Shown: positions 9,765-19,058, counted from the stretch's first letter. The stretch is 64,000 bases of DNA from Natronohydrobacter sp. (GCA_030603695.1 JAUVXF010000008.1:1-64000); one strand, 5' to 3'. Made by a program: numbers and translations. Notes: generated by a model not told the origin, from the sequence alone.

Positions 9765-9886
9765 CTTTTTTCGTTATATCATCTAAAATGTTCGATAATA
9801 AGTAAGCGAAAAAATCAAAGCGGTTTGAGCTGCATTTGTTCTATATCATTTTTTCGCACCTCAGATTTTTTGCTTGAAACGAACAC
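9765..9886. promoter_or_regulatory. glpD/glpR divergent promoter with repeated TTCG half-sites (probable GlpR operators)
   Basis: This AT-rich intergenic stretch contains several copies, in both orientations, of a TTTTCG / TGTTCGAT-like half-site: about 9765-9780, 9785-9799, 9804-9816 (inverted), 9849-9857 and 9876-9886 (inverted). The copy at 9785 (AATGTTCGATAAT) resembles the known E. coli GlpR operator. It lies between glpD and the DeoR-family regulator glpR, so it is the likely GlpR control region. Individual site borders are approximate. Confidence 0.55.
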
Positions 9887-9967
9887 GAGCCGAGGCGATG
9901 ATTGCACCATGTGCCCATGTGTTCGCATCTTTTCGGGCCGAATCACCTTGTCCATGAAGGAGGGGGC

Positions 9968-10744
9968 ATGTCCCAGTCAGAGCGTTTGCAGGAAATCCAG
10001 ATCATCGCCCGCCGCGATGGGCGGGTCTCGGTGGATGGGCTTGCGGCGCATTTCGATGTAACAGTTCAGACCATCCGCCGCGATCTGGCCGAATTGGCAG
10101 AGCAAGGCAAATTGCAGCGCGTCCATGGGGGCGCGATCTTGCCATCAACAGTGGCAAATATCGGCTATCAGGATCGGCGCGATCTGAATGAGGCCGCAAA
10201 GGCCGCGATTGCGGAAATTGCCGCCCGCGATATCCCGAATGGCTGTTCGATCTTTCTCAATATCGGCACAACGACAGAGGCTGTGGCGCGCGCCTTGCTG
10301 GGGCACCGAGATATCATGGTGCTGACCAATAATCTGAATGTGGCGAATATTCTGGTCGATAACCCAAATTGCGAGATCATCGTGGTGGGCGGCCTGTTGC
10401 GGCGCACGGATGGGGGCTTGGTGGGCACTGTCACCACGCAAGCCATCCAACAGTTCAAATTCGATCTGGCCGTGATCAGTTGTTCGGCGCTGGATGATGA
10501 TGGGGACATGCTGGATTTTGATATTCAGGAAGTCGGCGTCAGCCAAACCATTCTGAAACACGCGCGGCGCAGTTTTCTTGTTGCGGATCAATCCAAATTC
10601 CGCCGCCGTGCGCCCGCCCGCATTGGCTCGCTTGCGCAGGTGGACGCGTTTTATACCGATGCCCGGCTTGCGGCAGGGCTTGCGGCTGCCTGCAAGACAT
10701 GGGGAACAAGCGTCAGCATTGCCGAGGCAAAGCAGGGCGCTTGA
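9968..10744 (+). CDS. glpR: DeoR-family glycerol-3-phosphate regulon repressor
   Basis: A 258-residue DeoR-family repressor, divergent from the glp operon and probably its regulator, with sn-glycerol 3-phosphate as the expected inducer. The N-terminal winged helix spans residues 5-58 and shows the DeoR signature (VTVQTIRRDLAELAEQGKLQ followed by RVHGGA). The rest is the sugar-phosphate isomerase-like effector domain (NIGTTTEAVA, LTNNLNVA, GGLLRRTDGG, VADQSKF). The ATG at 9968 was chosen because AAGGAGGGGG lies just upstream; the open frame extends to 9902 without a ribosome-binding site. Confidence 0.93.
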   Translation: MSQSERLQEIQIIARRDGRVSVDGLAAHFDVTVQTIRRDLAELAEQGKLQRVHGGAILPSTVANIGYQDRRDLNEAAKAAIAEIAARDIPNGCSIFLNIGTTTEAVARALLGHRDIMVLTNNLNVANILVDNPNCEIIVVGGLLRRTDGGLVGTVTTQAIQQFKFDLAVISCSALDDDGDMLDFDIQEVGVSQTILKHARRSFLVADQSKFRRRAPARIGSLAQVDAFYTDARLAAGLAAACKTWGTSVSIAEAKQGA

Positions 10745-10786
10745 CCGATAAGGCGCTGTGCGATCATGTGGGGCTACTGGCTGTGC

Positions 10787-13072
10787 CTATTGCAGGATGC
10801 GGGCAATATCCAATCCGTTTACCGTGACAGAGTAATCCGGGGCCAGTTCTATCCGGTATGCCAATCCGCCTTCGGCTGTCGGGGTTCCCAACCCGCGCAG
10901 CAGCAGCAATGCGGGCAGCACGTCCTGCGCATCTTGCCCGGCGAATTCCCCGCGCGTCACCATATCGATCACCTCTGGAAAGCCCAGAACAACCAGATCC
11001 ATCGCGCCTTCGGCCGATAACTGGCCTGACAGGCGGAAATCCCCCCGGCCCGTAATATTGGCAGGCCCCCCCGCAAGTTTAAGATCGTCGATTTCCAACA
11101 CCGGTTTGGCCGCGAACAGCATACCAAGGGCCTGAAAGCCAAGCATGCCGTAAGCATCGGGATCATTGGTATCAAGCGTGGCTGCAAGGCCAAGAATCTG
11201 GCGCAGCGGCAGGTTGCTAAGCTGCATGGAAACGCCCATATCCGCGCGCCGCATCTCTTCTGGCCAGTCTTCTTGTTCAACTGTCAGGCCATCAAGCGCC
11301 CATGACATTGAAAAACTGCTCATCTCTGCGCGCCCATCCAGACCCGACCCGATCAAGAAACGCTCCAGCCCATATACCTCGCCAGAGGGCATGGAAAAGC
11401 TGATATCCTCTAGTTCGAATGTCGCATCCGAACGCCCCCATTGCCCTTGAAGGATCGGCTCCAGCGCAGATGTGATTTCGCGCTCTTGGGTGAATGCTGC
11501 AAACAGCTCGCTCACAGCCATGGCAAGGCCGGGATCGCCTTCTGTCAGGGCATTGCGCAGGCCAATCCGCCCGATGCTCAGCAAGGCGTCATCGTCAAAT
11601 GCTGACACGCCACGCAGTTCAAAGCCAGCATCACCCGTGTAAAGCGCTTCTCCGACAGGGGCGAAATCTGCCCAAAGCCGAAGCCCGTCAGCCCCGAATT
11701 CCCCAGTGTCAGCGCCCGCGACAGGCTGCCATTCCAGATTCGAGAATGTGATCTCTGCCTTGGGGAAAAACCCTGTTTCTTCGTTCAATGTTCCCGCCAG
11801 TGCGCTGTCTATCCAGACAAGGCGTCCCATTGCCCGCCCGCCCTCTGAAATATCCAGCGCGGGGGGGAAGGTGGCTGTCCAGTCCAGCTGATCATCTGGC
11901 AAGGCGCGCAAGTCTATGCGCGGGTTGCCAAAGCCAAAGCGCATATCTTCGACCCATAAGGCAAGATCGGTGAATTCCACAATAATCTGGCCGTTTTCCT
12001 GTCTTGCGACAACGGGGCTTGCCGTGCTCAGATGTAGCCCCAAATCACCGGCAGGATCATTTTTCTGCACCAGCCTGTCCAGCGCCAGCAGCAGGGCTGC
12101 GCCAATGCGGGCCGCCTCTTCATCTTCAACGGGGGCAAGGGTAAGGGGGGCACGCCCCATTCCCGGGCGGCTGGGGCCATCACGGCTGATATCAAGCTGT
12201 GCGTCAATCACATCGGCCCCGTAAGTCCCGACCCAGATTGCATAGATGCCGGGTTGATCACTCTCCAGCCGCAAAGCGGGGTCTACGCCAAAGCTGTCAT
12301 CATCGCAAAGCAGGGCGCCATCTGGCTGGCGCACAACCAAAGTTGTATCGCCATCGCTGCGCACGCGCAGATCCACGCCACCCAAACCTGTTGCAATCTC
12401 CAAGGTCACATCTGGGCTTTGGGCATCGATATAGCCCGTGCAAAACATATCAAAATCCGCAGCCATATCAGCGCCGCCGGCCATCAGGGGGATTTCCTCT
12501 CTGCCGCCAGAGGGGATATCTGCGGCTACAAGGGCATGAAACCGCGCAGGCGATAGCGCCAATTCCCGGCCTTGCGCGGCGAATGTGTCAGTGCCCACAG
12601 CCTCCCAATCAGGCTCTTGCAGCGAAAGATGCAGGTTTGCGGCCACAATATCGGCCCCGTATGTGCCCACCCAAACGGCATATTCCCCCGGACTGGGCTT
12701 GAGAACCGAAACAGCCGGGTTCAGGCCATCAGTATCATCATCGCATAGAAAGCCCCCATTCGGGCGCTGCACAACAAGGGTAAGATCACTTTCGCTGGTT
12801 GCGAATACGCTTAGGCGCAGCACGGGTTCTGCGATCTGAACGACCAAATCGGGCGCTGTGGCGTTGATCTGGCCCACGCAACTTGTATCAAAGTCAAAGG
12901 CGTCATCCGCGCCACCGGCAAAGAGCGCGACGCTCTCTATCGCATTGCCCAAATCCGGCCCGATCGTGATGGTTCCATAGGTGGGGTCTGTCACCGGCTG
13001 GGCGAAAGACGCCCCGGCCAGCGTCAACCCCGCCAAAACCCCCAGAAAACCAGAATATCCAGAAGACGACAT
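10787..13072 (-). CDS. Exported DUF2125-like protein with two tandem N-terminal repeat domains
   Basis: A 761-residue protein of unknown function. Residues 1-24 form a signal peptide ending ASFA. Two repeats of about 100 residues follow, sharing GGADxAxDFDxxCxGxI, DxTLVVxxPxG, LCDDD and YAxWVGTYGAD. Each has two cysteines at equivalent places (one after DFD, one before DDD), so a disulphide in each is likely. The C-terminal 450 residues resemble the DUF2125 family of alphaproteobacteria (pattern DLALWVEDMRFGFGNP and long beta-rich stretches). The start at 13072 has AAGGGGG 8 bases upstream; a longer frame to 13102 has none. Periplasmic or cell-envelope location is inferred. Confidence 0.7.
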   Translation of the reverse strand: MSSSGYSGFLGVLAGLTLAGASFAQPVTDPTYGTITIGPDLGNAIESVALFAGGADDAFDFDTSCVGQINATAPDLVVQIAEPVLRLSVFATSESDLTLVVQRPNGGFLCDDDTDGLNPAVSVLKPSPGEYAVWVGTYGADIVAANLHLSLQEPDWEAVGTDTFAAQGRELALSPARFHALVAADIPSGGREEIPLMAGGADMAADFDMFCTGYIDAQSPDVTLEIATGLGGVDLRVRSDGDTTLVVRQPDGALLCDDDSFGVDPALRLESDQPGIYAIWVGTYGADVIDAQLDISRDGPSRPGMGRAPLTLAPVEDEEAARIGAALLLALDRLVQKNDPAGDLGLHLSTASPVVARQENGQIIVEFTDLALWVEDMRFGFGNPRIDLRALPDDQLDWTATFPPALDISEGGRAMGRLVWIDSALAGTLNEETGFFPKAEITFSNLEWQPVAGADTGEFGADGLRLWADFAPVGEALYTGDAGFELRGVSAFDDDALLSIGRIGLRNALTEGDPGLAMAVSELFAAFTQEREITSALEPILQGQWGRSDATFELEDISFSMPSGEVYGLERFLIGSGLDGRAEMSSFSMSWALDGLTVEQEDWPEEMRRADMGVSMQLSNLPLRQILGLAATLDTNDPDAYGMLGFQALGMLFAAKPVLEIDDLKLAGGPANITGRGDFRLSGQLSAEGAMDLVVLGFPEVIDMVTRGEFAGQDAQDVLPALLLLRGLGTPTAEGGLAYRIELAPDYSVTVNGLDIARILQ

Positions 13073-13251
13073 GCCCAAGACCCCCTTGCAAGACATTCCC
13101 ACAGGATGCCCCCTGTTTGATGTGACACTGCCAAACTGACAGTCCCGTTACCGTGCAGCATGCCGTTTCTTTGGCCCCGGTCAAGGCAAATGGGTTGCTG
13201 AGGGGGGATGCATAGCCCCCGAAAGCCGCCGCCCTGTTGATTGACCTGCCG

Positions 13252-14418
13252 TTATCGGTGCGGTGGTTGCGACAGAGGGACAGTCGCGGCTTTTGGGCCG
13301 GGATGCTCACTATCCCCCATCAGGGCGGCCATAGCTGTCGCGAAGGCGCACAGCAAGGCGGTGAAGTAAAATACATAACTGCTGTTGATCGGATAAAGCC
13401 ACGCGCTTGCAAGAATTGCCAAAGCGGTGATCAGCCCTGCCGCAGCCCAATAAACCCCTGTCGCGCTGGACAGAAATTCTGGCGCGATATTTTGGCGCAT
13501 GTAATGGGCAACACCAACCTGGGCCAGCCCAAGTGTTGCGCCTTGCAGGATTTGGACAGCAAGCGTTGGTGCAAACTCTGCCGAAAGGCCGAAAACCCCC
13601 CAACGCAGAGTGCCCGCGATGCAGGCAACCAAGATAATCTTTCCGGGTGAAAGGAACGTGGCAATGCGTTTCCCGAACACGAAAGCGATGATTTCCACAC
13701 CAACGCCGATGCTCCAGAATATGCCGATCAGGGATGTAGAATGTCCTGCCTCCAGCCATCGAAAGGTGCTATAGGCATAAAACACCCCATGGCAGGCTTG
13801 GGAAATCGCGGCACTTCCAAGCAACAGAAGAAAGCCACGGTTGCGCAGTGCCAGCAAGATGGCAGTGGTTGTGATCGGGGGGTGGCTCTCGCGTGCTCTG
13901 GCGGGCAGGCCCGTAGAGGTGACGATCTGCGCAAGCAGCGTTGCAACAAGCAGATATAGGATTGCTTGAGTATCGAATGCGCCGATCAGAAAGCCGCAAA
14001 GCAGGGTTGTTGCGATAACAGAAGCCGAACCCCAGGCGCGAACCTGTCCAAAATCCAGCCTGCTGGCTGTCAGATTTGCAATCAGAATAGATTCGGCCAG
14101 CGGGATATGCGGCGCGATGAGCGCCCGATACAGCAAAAACACCATCGCAACCCAAAAAGCGCCGTTAATTGCGGTAAGGGCAAGCGTTGTGAAAGTTGCG
14201 CAGATGATCAGGCCGATCAGGATTGCTTTGTTCTGGCGCGTGCGGTCTGCAAATGCCCCGATCAGGGGATTGACCACAACAGCAATAAGTGCGGCCGCCG
14301 CAAAACAGGTTCCAATCGCGGCCTCGCTTAGCCCCTGGGCCTTTAGCCAAAGCGGCATGAAGGTAATCCCGATAGCGATTTGGGCATAAAGCGCAAAATA
14401 GAAGGCGTAGAATGCCAT
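13252..14418 (-). CDS. MFS transporter (MFS_1-like / HcaT type)
   Basis: A 388-residue inner-membrane protein with about twelve hydrophobic segments, opening MAFYAFYFALYAQIAIGITFM and followed by the MFS loop sequence GAFADRTRQNK between segments 2 and 3. The layout matches the MFS_1-like group that includes phenylpropionate permease HcaT and nucleoside symporters. Substrate cannot be told from the sequence. I chose the ATG at 14418, which is preceded by AAAGAG; an alternative ATG at 14457 adds 13 hydrophilic residues. No functional neighbour; the DUF2125 gene is upstream in the same orientation but 179 bases away. Confidence 0.8.
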   Translation of the reverse strand: MAFYAFYFALYAQIAIGITFMPLWLKAQGLSEAAIGTCFAAAALIAVVVNPLIGAFADRTRQNKAILIGLIICATFTTLALTAINGAFWVAMVFLLYRALIAPHIPLAESILIANLTASRLDFGQVRAWGSASVIATTLLCGFLIGAFDTQAILYLLVATLLAQIVTSTGLPARARESHPPITTTAILLALRNRGFLLLLGSAAISQACHGVFYAYSTFRWLEAGHSTSLIGIFWSIGVGVEIIAFVFGKRIATFLSPGKIILVACIAGTLRWGVFGLSAEFAPTLAVQILQGATLGLAQVGVAHYMRQNIAPEFLSSATGVYWAAAGLITALAILASAWLYPINSSYVFYFTALLCAFATAMAALMGDSEHPGPKAATVPLSQPPHR

Positions 14419-14813
14419 GATCACTCTTTCTGCAAGCAATAAGCCCTGACAGTTCATTCCCTATTGCGCGAAAGATTGGAAGCACGCGCATGCGTGTTTC
14501 CCGAAATATTGCGTCATCCTGCCCCGCCCATGCGCACCCCCTGCACTGGCCGGCAGGCAGCCAACCCTCTGACCATTTCTTGCGGTTGGACGGGCTGGGC
14601 CGGGGGCCGCGACATCCCCTTGCCCCTCTGTTGCACCGCGTGGCAGCATTGGCGCACAAGAATATGCGTATTGCCGTTCCTGCTGAGCATGCCGAGCCTG
14701 CCAGAGCGATCTTGGCTACCCTGCTGCGGGTTTGGGATGAGCGTGATCTGGCAGAGAAGATTTTGGCCTGTCAGCCCACGCAGCCCCGTTGCCGGGATTT
14801 TGTGCTTTCGGGG
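14419..14813. other. 395-base stretch with no recognisable gene
   Basis: No gene is convincing here. A plus-strand frame opens at 14490 and runs into the 3' end of the TIGR02302 gene, but it has no ribosome-binding site and mixed third-position base use. It contains one protein-like piece (AHKNMRIAVPAEHAEPARAI, about 14652-14711). It may be a decayed gene or simply the promoter region of the MFS gene. Confidence 0.4.
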
Positions 14814-17282
14814 TTAAAACCGATCCAGCAAGCGGCGCAGATAGTCCAGTTCTGCTTCGGGGCGCTCCAGCTCTGCGGAGCGGCGGCGCAATTCTTCCAA
14901 CAGATCACGCGCCCGGCGATAGACATCTTCGCCCTGCAACAGGTTGTCTTGCGTCCCCACTTCGCCACCCGGATTAAGCGCGCGTCCCAGCGGGTCGCGG
15001 TTTTCGCCTTCTCCGGTCTGATCACCCGCCTGATCGCCCATCCGCTCGCGCTGGTCTTGGGCGCGGGCCTCGTTCATCGCGCGCAATCCGTCGCGCATGG
15101 CCTCCATCGCATCAGCCTGCCGGCTTAGCGCCTCGCCTGTCTCGCCGTTCTCCAGCGCTTCGGCGGCGTCTTCCATGGCGCGCTGGGCGCGTTCCAGCGC
15201 CTCCAGCGCATTTTCGCTTTCGCGCGTGCCTTCGCCGGGCAAGGGTTGCAATTGCTGGTCGCGCAGTTGCTCTGCCAACTCGCGCTGACGTTCTGCCAGA
15301 TCATTGCCCGCGCCCGGTTGTGTGTCTCCGTTCTCGCCGCTCTCGCCTTCGGCGCGGTCGCGGAATTCGTCCTGTAGCTGGTTGAATGTGTCATCTGACA
15401 GGCCCTGCTGGTTGCGCAGTGTTTCGCCCAACCCTTCCATGGCCTGATCACCGGGCGCGCCTTGGCCGCCCTCTCCTTCCGCCACTTGCAGATTTTCCAG
15501 CAGCGCATTCAACTGCGCCAGCAACTCTGCCGCTTCTTCCATGCGGCCTTCTTCCATCAATTCCTGAATCCGGTTCAGAAGCTCCTGGATCTGGTCTTGG
15601 GTAATTTCCATCTGTTCGCCATCGGGCGGGGCTTCGCCGCGTTCGCGCGGCTGTTCGGCCAGCTGGTTCATGTAATCGCGCATGGCCTCGCGCAATTCTT
15701 CCATCAATTCGGCTACTTCGGCCGGGTCTGCGCCATTGCGCACGGCCTCGTCCAGCATTTCTTGCGCGCGCTGCAATCTTTCGCGGGCATCGGCCAATTC
15801 GCCTTCTTCCAGCAGCACAGCCAGATCCCACATCCGCTGCGCCAGATCATCGCGCGTGGTATCATCCAGCGCCGCCGTATCAAGGCTGGCCAGCAGGATG
15901 TTGCGTGTTTCCATATACCTTATCCGCGCCTCGGCAGAGCGGAATGCCTCTTCTGGCCTATAGCCGATCGCCCGCATGATCTGGCCCACGCGCGCGGCGT
16001 TTTCGCGGTTCCATAGCAGATCGCGGCGCAATTCTATCACTGCGGCGGCCATGGGATCAAAGAACCGGCGCCCCGGCAGCACCATTTGCACTGGCGCGCT
16101 GGCCCCGGTCTGGCTGCGGGCATCTTCCACTTGCAGCGCCACTGTTACCGGCAGATTGGCCCATGGGTGCTGAGAGAAATCTTCAACCAGCGCATCGTCT
16201 ATCTCATCGCGTGCGCCAGAGGCGGGCATGGGCAAGGGCAGGGTAAGCGCTGCACGCGGTTCCGGCTCGGGGCGCAGGCCATAGCGGCGGTCAACCGCTT
16301 CCAGATCAAGCGCCACCCGCATTTCGCCCCCGGTCACGCCATAATCGTCACTGGCGGAGAAGCTTTGCCGCATCAATCCGCCGCGTTCGCGCGTGGCCTC
16401 TCCTTGCAGCGAAACGCTGGGCGGCTGATCCACCAGCGCCACGATTTCCCAGTCGCGCCCGGCAGGGCCGCGCACGCTAAGGCGGCCAGAGCGTTCAATC
16501 TCGAAATCCTGCGCCATATCGGCGGGGTCATAGCTCTCGCGATCTGACAGGCTTTCTTGCACGGACATGATGCCTTGCTGGCCATAGAAGCGCACTGTCA
16601 CGCGGCTGCCTTGCGGCAATTCCAGCCGCGCGCGATCCACCTCGTTCAGATAAAGGCTGGGGCGGCCTGTATAGGCAGGGGGCTGCACCCATGCTTCCCA
16701 AGAGGGGCCAAGAGCCACGGCCTCGGCACGGCCTTGGGATTGGGCGATTTCGGCAATCTCTGCCACGCGCGAGGGCGCACCAAAGGCCAGCGCCACAACA
16801 AAGCCTGTCAGCGCCATATAGCGCAGGCCATAGCGATCAAACCGTGCAAGGCGTGTATCGCCGGGAACCGGGCGCGCCGTGGCAAGCCGGGCCTGCATCC
16901 GGTGCAGATGCGCCAGCCATACGCGCCGCGAGGCAGGATCGCTTGCGCCAATCGCCTGTTCATCTGCCAGCGCGCTAAGGGGGCGGCCGGGCATGGACGC
17001 ATCCAGCCGCGCGGCCGCTTCAGCCCGGTTGGGCAGGCGCAGCCGCCACGCGCCCAAGGCGAAGCTTGCCACCAGCGCGGCGATTGCCGCAAAGATGGCC
17101 CACATCGCCCATAGCGGGGGCAGCAGATCTTGCAGGCCAAAGCCCAAAGCCGCGACAAGGGCCAAGACACCTGTCGCAAAGGGCCAAAATGCGCGCGCCA
17201 GCCGTTCTGCCCACAGCCCCGCAAGCGTGCCGCGCAAAGCGCGCGTCAGGGCGGGGTTCGGGTCTTTGGTCTTGCGCGACAA
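14814..17282 (-). CDS. TIGR02302-family membrane protein with long Gln/Glu-rich C-terminus
   Basis: An 822-residue alphaproteobacterial protein of unknown function matching the TIGR02302 layout. There are two membrane segments at about residues 30-75, a third near 150-170, a large probably periplasmic middle region, and a low-complexity helical C-terminal third rich in Glu, Gln, Arg and Gly (many MEEAAELL / QDQIQELLNR-like stretches, coiled-coil-like). The start codon is TTG at 17282 with GAGGG 6 bases upstream; no ATG lies nearby. It follows lysA by 37 bases, so it is probably the last gene of the argH-lysA operon. Confidence 0.85.
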   Translation of the reverse strand: MSRKTKDPNPALTRALRGTLAGLWAERLARAFWPFATGVLALVAALGFGLQDLLPPLWAMWAIFAAIAALVASFALGAWRLRLPNRAEAAARLDASMPGRPLSALADEQAIGASDPASRRVWLAHLHRMQARLATARPVPGDTRLARFDRYGLRYMALTGFVVALAFGAPSRVAEIAEIAQSQGRAEAVALGPSWEAWVQPPAYTGRPSLYLNEVDRARLELPQGSRVTVRFYGQQGIMSVQESLSDRESYDPADMAQDFEIERSGRLSVRGPAGRDWEIVALVDQPPSVSLQGEATRERGGLMRQSFSASDDYGVTGGEMRVALDLEAVDRRYGLRPEPEPRAALTLPLPMPASGARDEIDDALVEDFSQHPWANLPVTVALQVEDARSQTGASAPVQMVLPGRRFFDPMAAAVIELRRDLLWNRENAARVGQIMRAIGYRPEEAFRSAEARIRYMETRNILLASLDTAALDDTTRDDLAQRMWDLAVLLEEGELADARERLQRAQEMLDEAVRNGADPAEVAELMEELREAMRDYMNQLAEQPRERGEAPPDGEQMEITQDQIQELLNRIQELMEEGRMEEAAELLAQLNALLENLQVAEGEGGQGAPGDQAMEGLGETLRNQQGLSDDTFNQLQDEFRDRAEGESGENGDTQPGAGNDLAERQRELAEQLRDQQLQPLPGEGTRESENALEALERAQRAMEDAAEALENGETGEALSRQADAMEAMRDGLRAMNEARAQDQRERMGDQAGDQTGEGENRDPLGRALNPGGEVGTQDNLLQGEDVYRRARDLLEELRRRSAELERPEAELDYLRRLLDRF

Positions 17283-17319
17283 ATCTACCCTCTTGCCGGG
17301 CCGCTGGCCCGTGTTCAGA

Positions 17320-18585
17320 TCACAACCACTCAGGCAACTTATCGCGGTTTATGATTTCGTCAAAGCTTGGGCGCGGGCGAATGACAGCATATTGATCATC
17401 TTTCACCAGCACTTCGGGGATAAGCGGGCGGGTGTTGTATTCCGAGGACATGACGGCCCCATATGCCCCGGCAGAGCGGAAGGCCACCAGATCACCGGGG
17501 GCAAGGGCGGGCATGGGCCGCGCCTTGGCGAAAGTATCGCCCGATTCGCAAACCGGCCCCACAATATCCACAGGCTGAGGCGCTGCTGCGGCCTGCGCCT
17601 CTTGCAGCGGGATGATATCGTGATGCGCGCCATACATGGCAGGGCGGATCAGATCATTCATCGCGGCATCAAGGATCAGGAAATCGCGCCCTTCGCCCTG
17701 TTTCAGATACAGCACAGAGGCTACCAGAACCCCGGCATTGCCCGAAATCAGGCGGCCCGGTTCTATCTCTATCTCTACATCCAGATCACCCAGAACGCGC
17801 TTGATCATCGCGCCGTAATCCGTAGGCAAAGGCGGGGTTTCGTTCGAGCGCGTATAGGGAATGCCCAGCCCGCCCCCCAGATCCAGCCTGCGGATGGTGT
17901 GCCCATCAGCGCGCAGCGCGCGCGTAAGATCGGCGATTTTGGTAAAGGCGGCCTCGAACGGGGCAAGATCGGTCAATTGGCTGCCGATATGCACATCCAC
18001 GCCCACCACCTCTATTCCCGGCAGGCGCGCGGCTTCGGCGTAAATCTCTCTTGCATGGGTGATGGGCACGCCGAATTTATCTTCCTTGCGGCCCGTGGCG
18101 ATTTTCTCATGCGTTTTGGCATCCACGTCGGGATTGACGCGCAAGGTAATGGGGGCAACCGCGCCCAGACTGCTGGCCACTTCGGACAGAACGCGCAATT
18201 CCTCTGCGGATTCCACGTTGAACTGGCGAATGCCATGGGTCAGCGCATAGGCCATCTCGGCCCGTGTTTTGCCCACGCCGGAAAACACAATCCGCGCGCC
18301 CGGCACGCCTGCGGCCTGCGCGCGGCGGTATTCGCCCTCTGATACCACATCCATGCCCGCGCCCAGATTGCCCAAGGTGCGCAAGATCGCCTGATTGGAC
18401 AGCGATTTGATGGCAAAGCATATCAGGTGATCCATGCCCGCCAAGGCCTCTTGGAACAGGCGGAAATGGCGTGTCAGCGTGGCGGTGGAATAGCAATAAA
18501 ACGGCGTGCCAACTGTGGCTGCGATATCTGTCAGCGGCACATCTTCGGCATGCAGCACGCCGTTGCGGTAAAGAAAATGATCCAT
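17320..18585 (-). CDS. lysA: Diaminopimelate decarboxylase
   Basis: PLP enzyme that decarboxylates meso-diaminopimelate to L-lysine, the last step of lysine synthesis. It is 421 residues. The PLP-binding lysine is K60 in FAIKSLSN. The phosphate-binding glycine-rich loop reads LGGGLGIPY, EPGRLISGNAG follows, and the partner-subunit catalytic cysteine is in VCESGDTF. It lies in a minus-strand operon with argH, a small lipoprotein, a DUF2834 gene and TIGR02302. Confidence 0.96.
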   Translation of the reverse strand: MDHFLYRNGVLHAEDVPLTDIAATVGTPFYCYSTATLTRHFRLFQEALAGMDHLICFAIKSLSNQAILRTLGNLGAGMDVVSEGEYRRAQAAGVPGARIVFSGVGKTRAEMAYALTHGIRQFNVESAEELRVLSEVASSLGAVAPITLRVNPDVDAKTHEKIATGRKEDKFGVPITHAREIYAEAARLPGIEVVGVDVHIGSQLTDLAPFEAAFTKIADLTRALRADGHTIRRLDLGGGLGIPYTRSNETPPLPTDYGAMIKRVLGDLDVEIEIEPGRLISGNAGVLVASVLYLKQGEGRDFLILDAAMNDLIRPAMYGAHHDIIPLQEAQAAAAPQPVDIVGPVCESGDTFAKARPMPALAPGDLVAFRSAGAYGAVMSSEYNTRPLIPEVLVKDDQYAVIRPRPSFDEIINRDKLPEWL

Positions 18586-18615
18586 CAGAGGGCTTTCAAA
18601 CAGGCAAGGGGGCGG

Positions 18616-18930
18616 TTAGCGCCCGCGCAGGCGCAGATACAGATACAGCGGCAACCCGCAAGAGACACCGATACAAAACGTGGCCGGAATGGCCCAAAGC
18701 CCGATGAAGCGGCGCTTTTGCCATGTCTCGACCAGAATAAACACTGTCAGCGTGATGGCGGCAATTGTCAGATCCCAGACCAGCCCCGTGGTAGAGGCAT
18801 TTGCATGCCACGCATCCACCATCGCCATGATTGACCATTCATTCTGCACAAACCATGTGATGAACCAATACATTGGATGGATCGCGCCCCAGATGGCCAG
18901 CGCCAGAAAGACAGCACGCAGCACCCTCAT
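18616..18930 (-). CDS. DUF2834-like small membrane protein
   Basis: A 104-residue protein with three hydrophobic stretches (about residues 5-27, 49-68 and 76-98) and a basic end LYLRLRGR, the layout of DUF2834 proteins. No known function. Its ATG overlaps the stop of the lipoprotein gene by ATGA, so it is translationally coupled, and it precedes lysA by 30 bases. Confidence 0.75.
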   Translation of the reverse strand: MRVLRAVFLALAIWGAIHPMYWFITWFVQNEWSIMAMVDAWHANASTTGLVWDLTIAAITLTVFILVETWQKRRFIGLWAIPATFCIGVSCGLPLYLYLRLRGR

Positions 18931-19058
18931 AGGTTTGTCCTGACGCCCATCCGAATTTCCCCGGAAACGGAAACGCCCGTTTCAGATGGATAGCTTGGCG
19001 GGGCTTCCGCCCCGCAAGCGGCCAGCAGAAGCAAGATAAGCGGTGCTGCGTATTTCAT
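18927..19058 (-). CDS. 43-residue lipoprotein, LptM-like, nested between argH and DUF2834
   Basis: This short gene encodes [15 protein letters not shown], a signal peptide with a clear lipobox (LAAC, Cys15), followed by GAEAPPSYP and a short tail ending RTNL. Its ATG overlaps the argH stop (ATGA) and its own stop overlaps the next ATG (ATGA), so all three genes are coupled; such double overlap is strong evidence that it is real. Small lipoproteins with a CG..P..P start next to lysA/dapF belong to the LppL/LptM (YifL) group; in E. coli LptM assists assembly of the LPS translocon. The link to LptM is inferred from position and the CG-proline pattern only. Confidence 0.8.
   Translation of the reverse strand: MKYAAPLILLLLAACGAEAPPSYPSETGVSVSGEIRMGVRTNL

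Noticed and set aside
13205-13222. Short GGGGG...CCCCC hairpin after the MFS gene
   Set aside because: Only about five pairs and no T run; too weak to call a terminator.
16879-18342. 487-residue plus-strand frame across lysA and TIGR02302
   Set aside because: Runs antisense through two real genes and has no start signal or domain.
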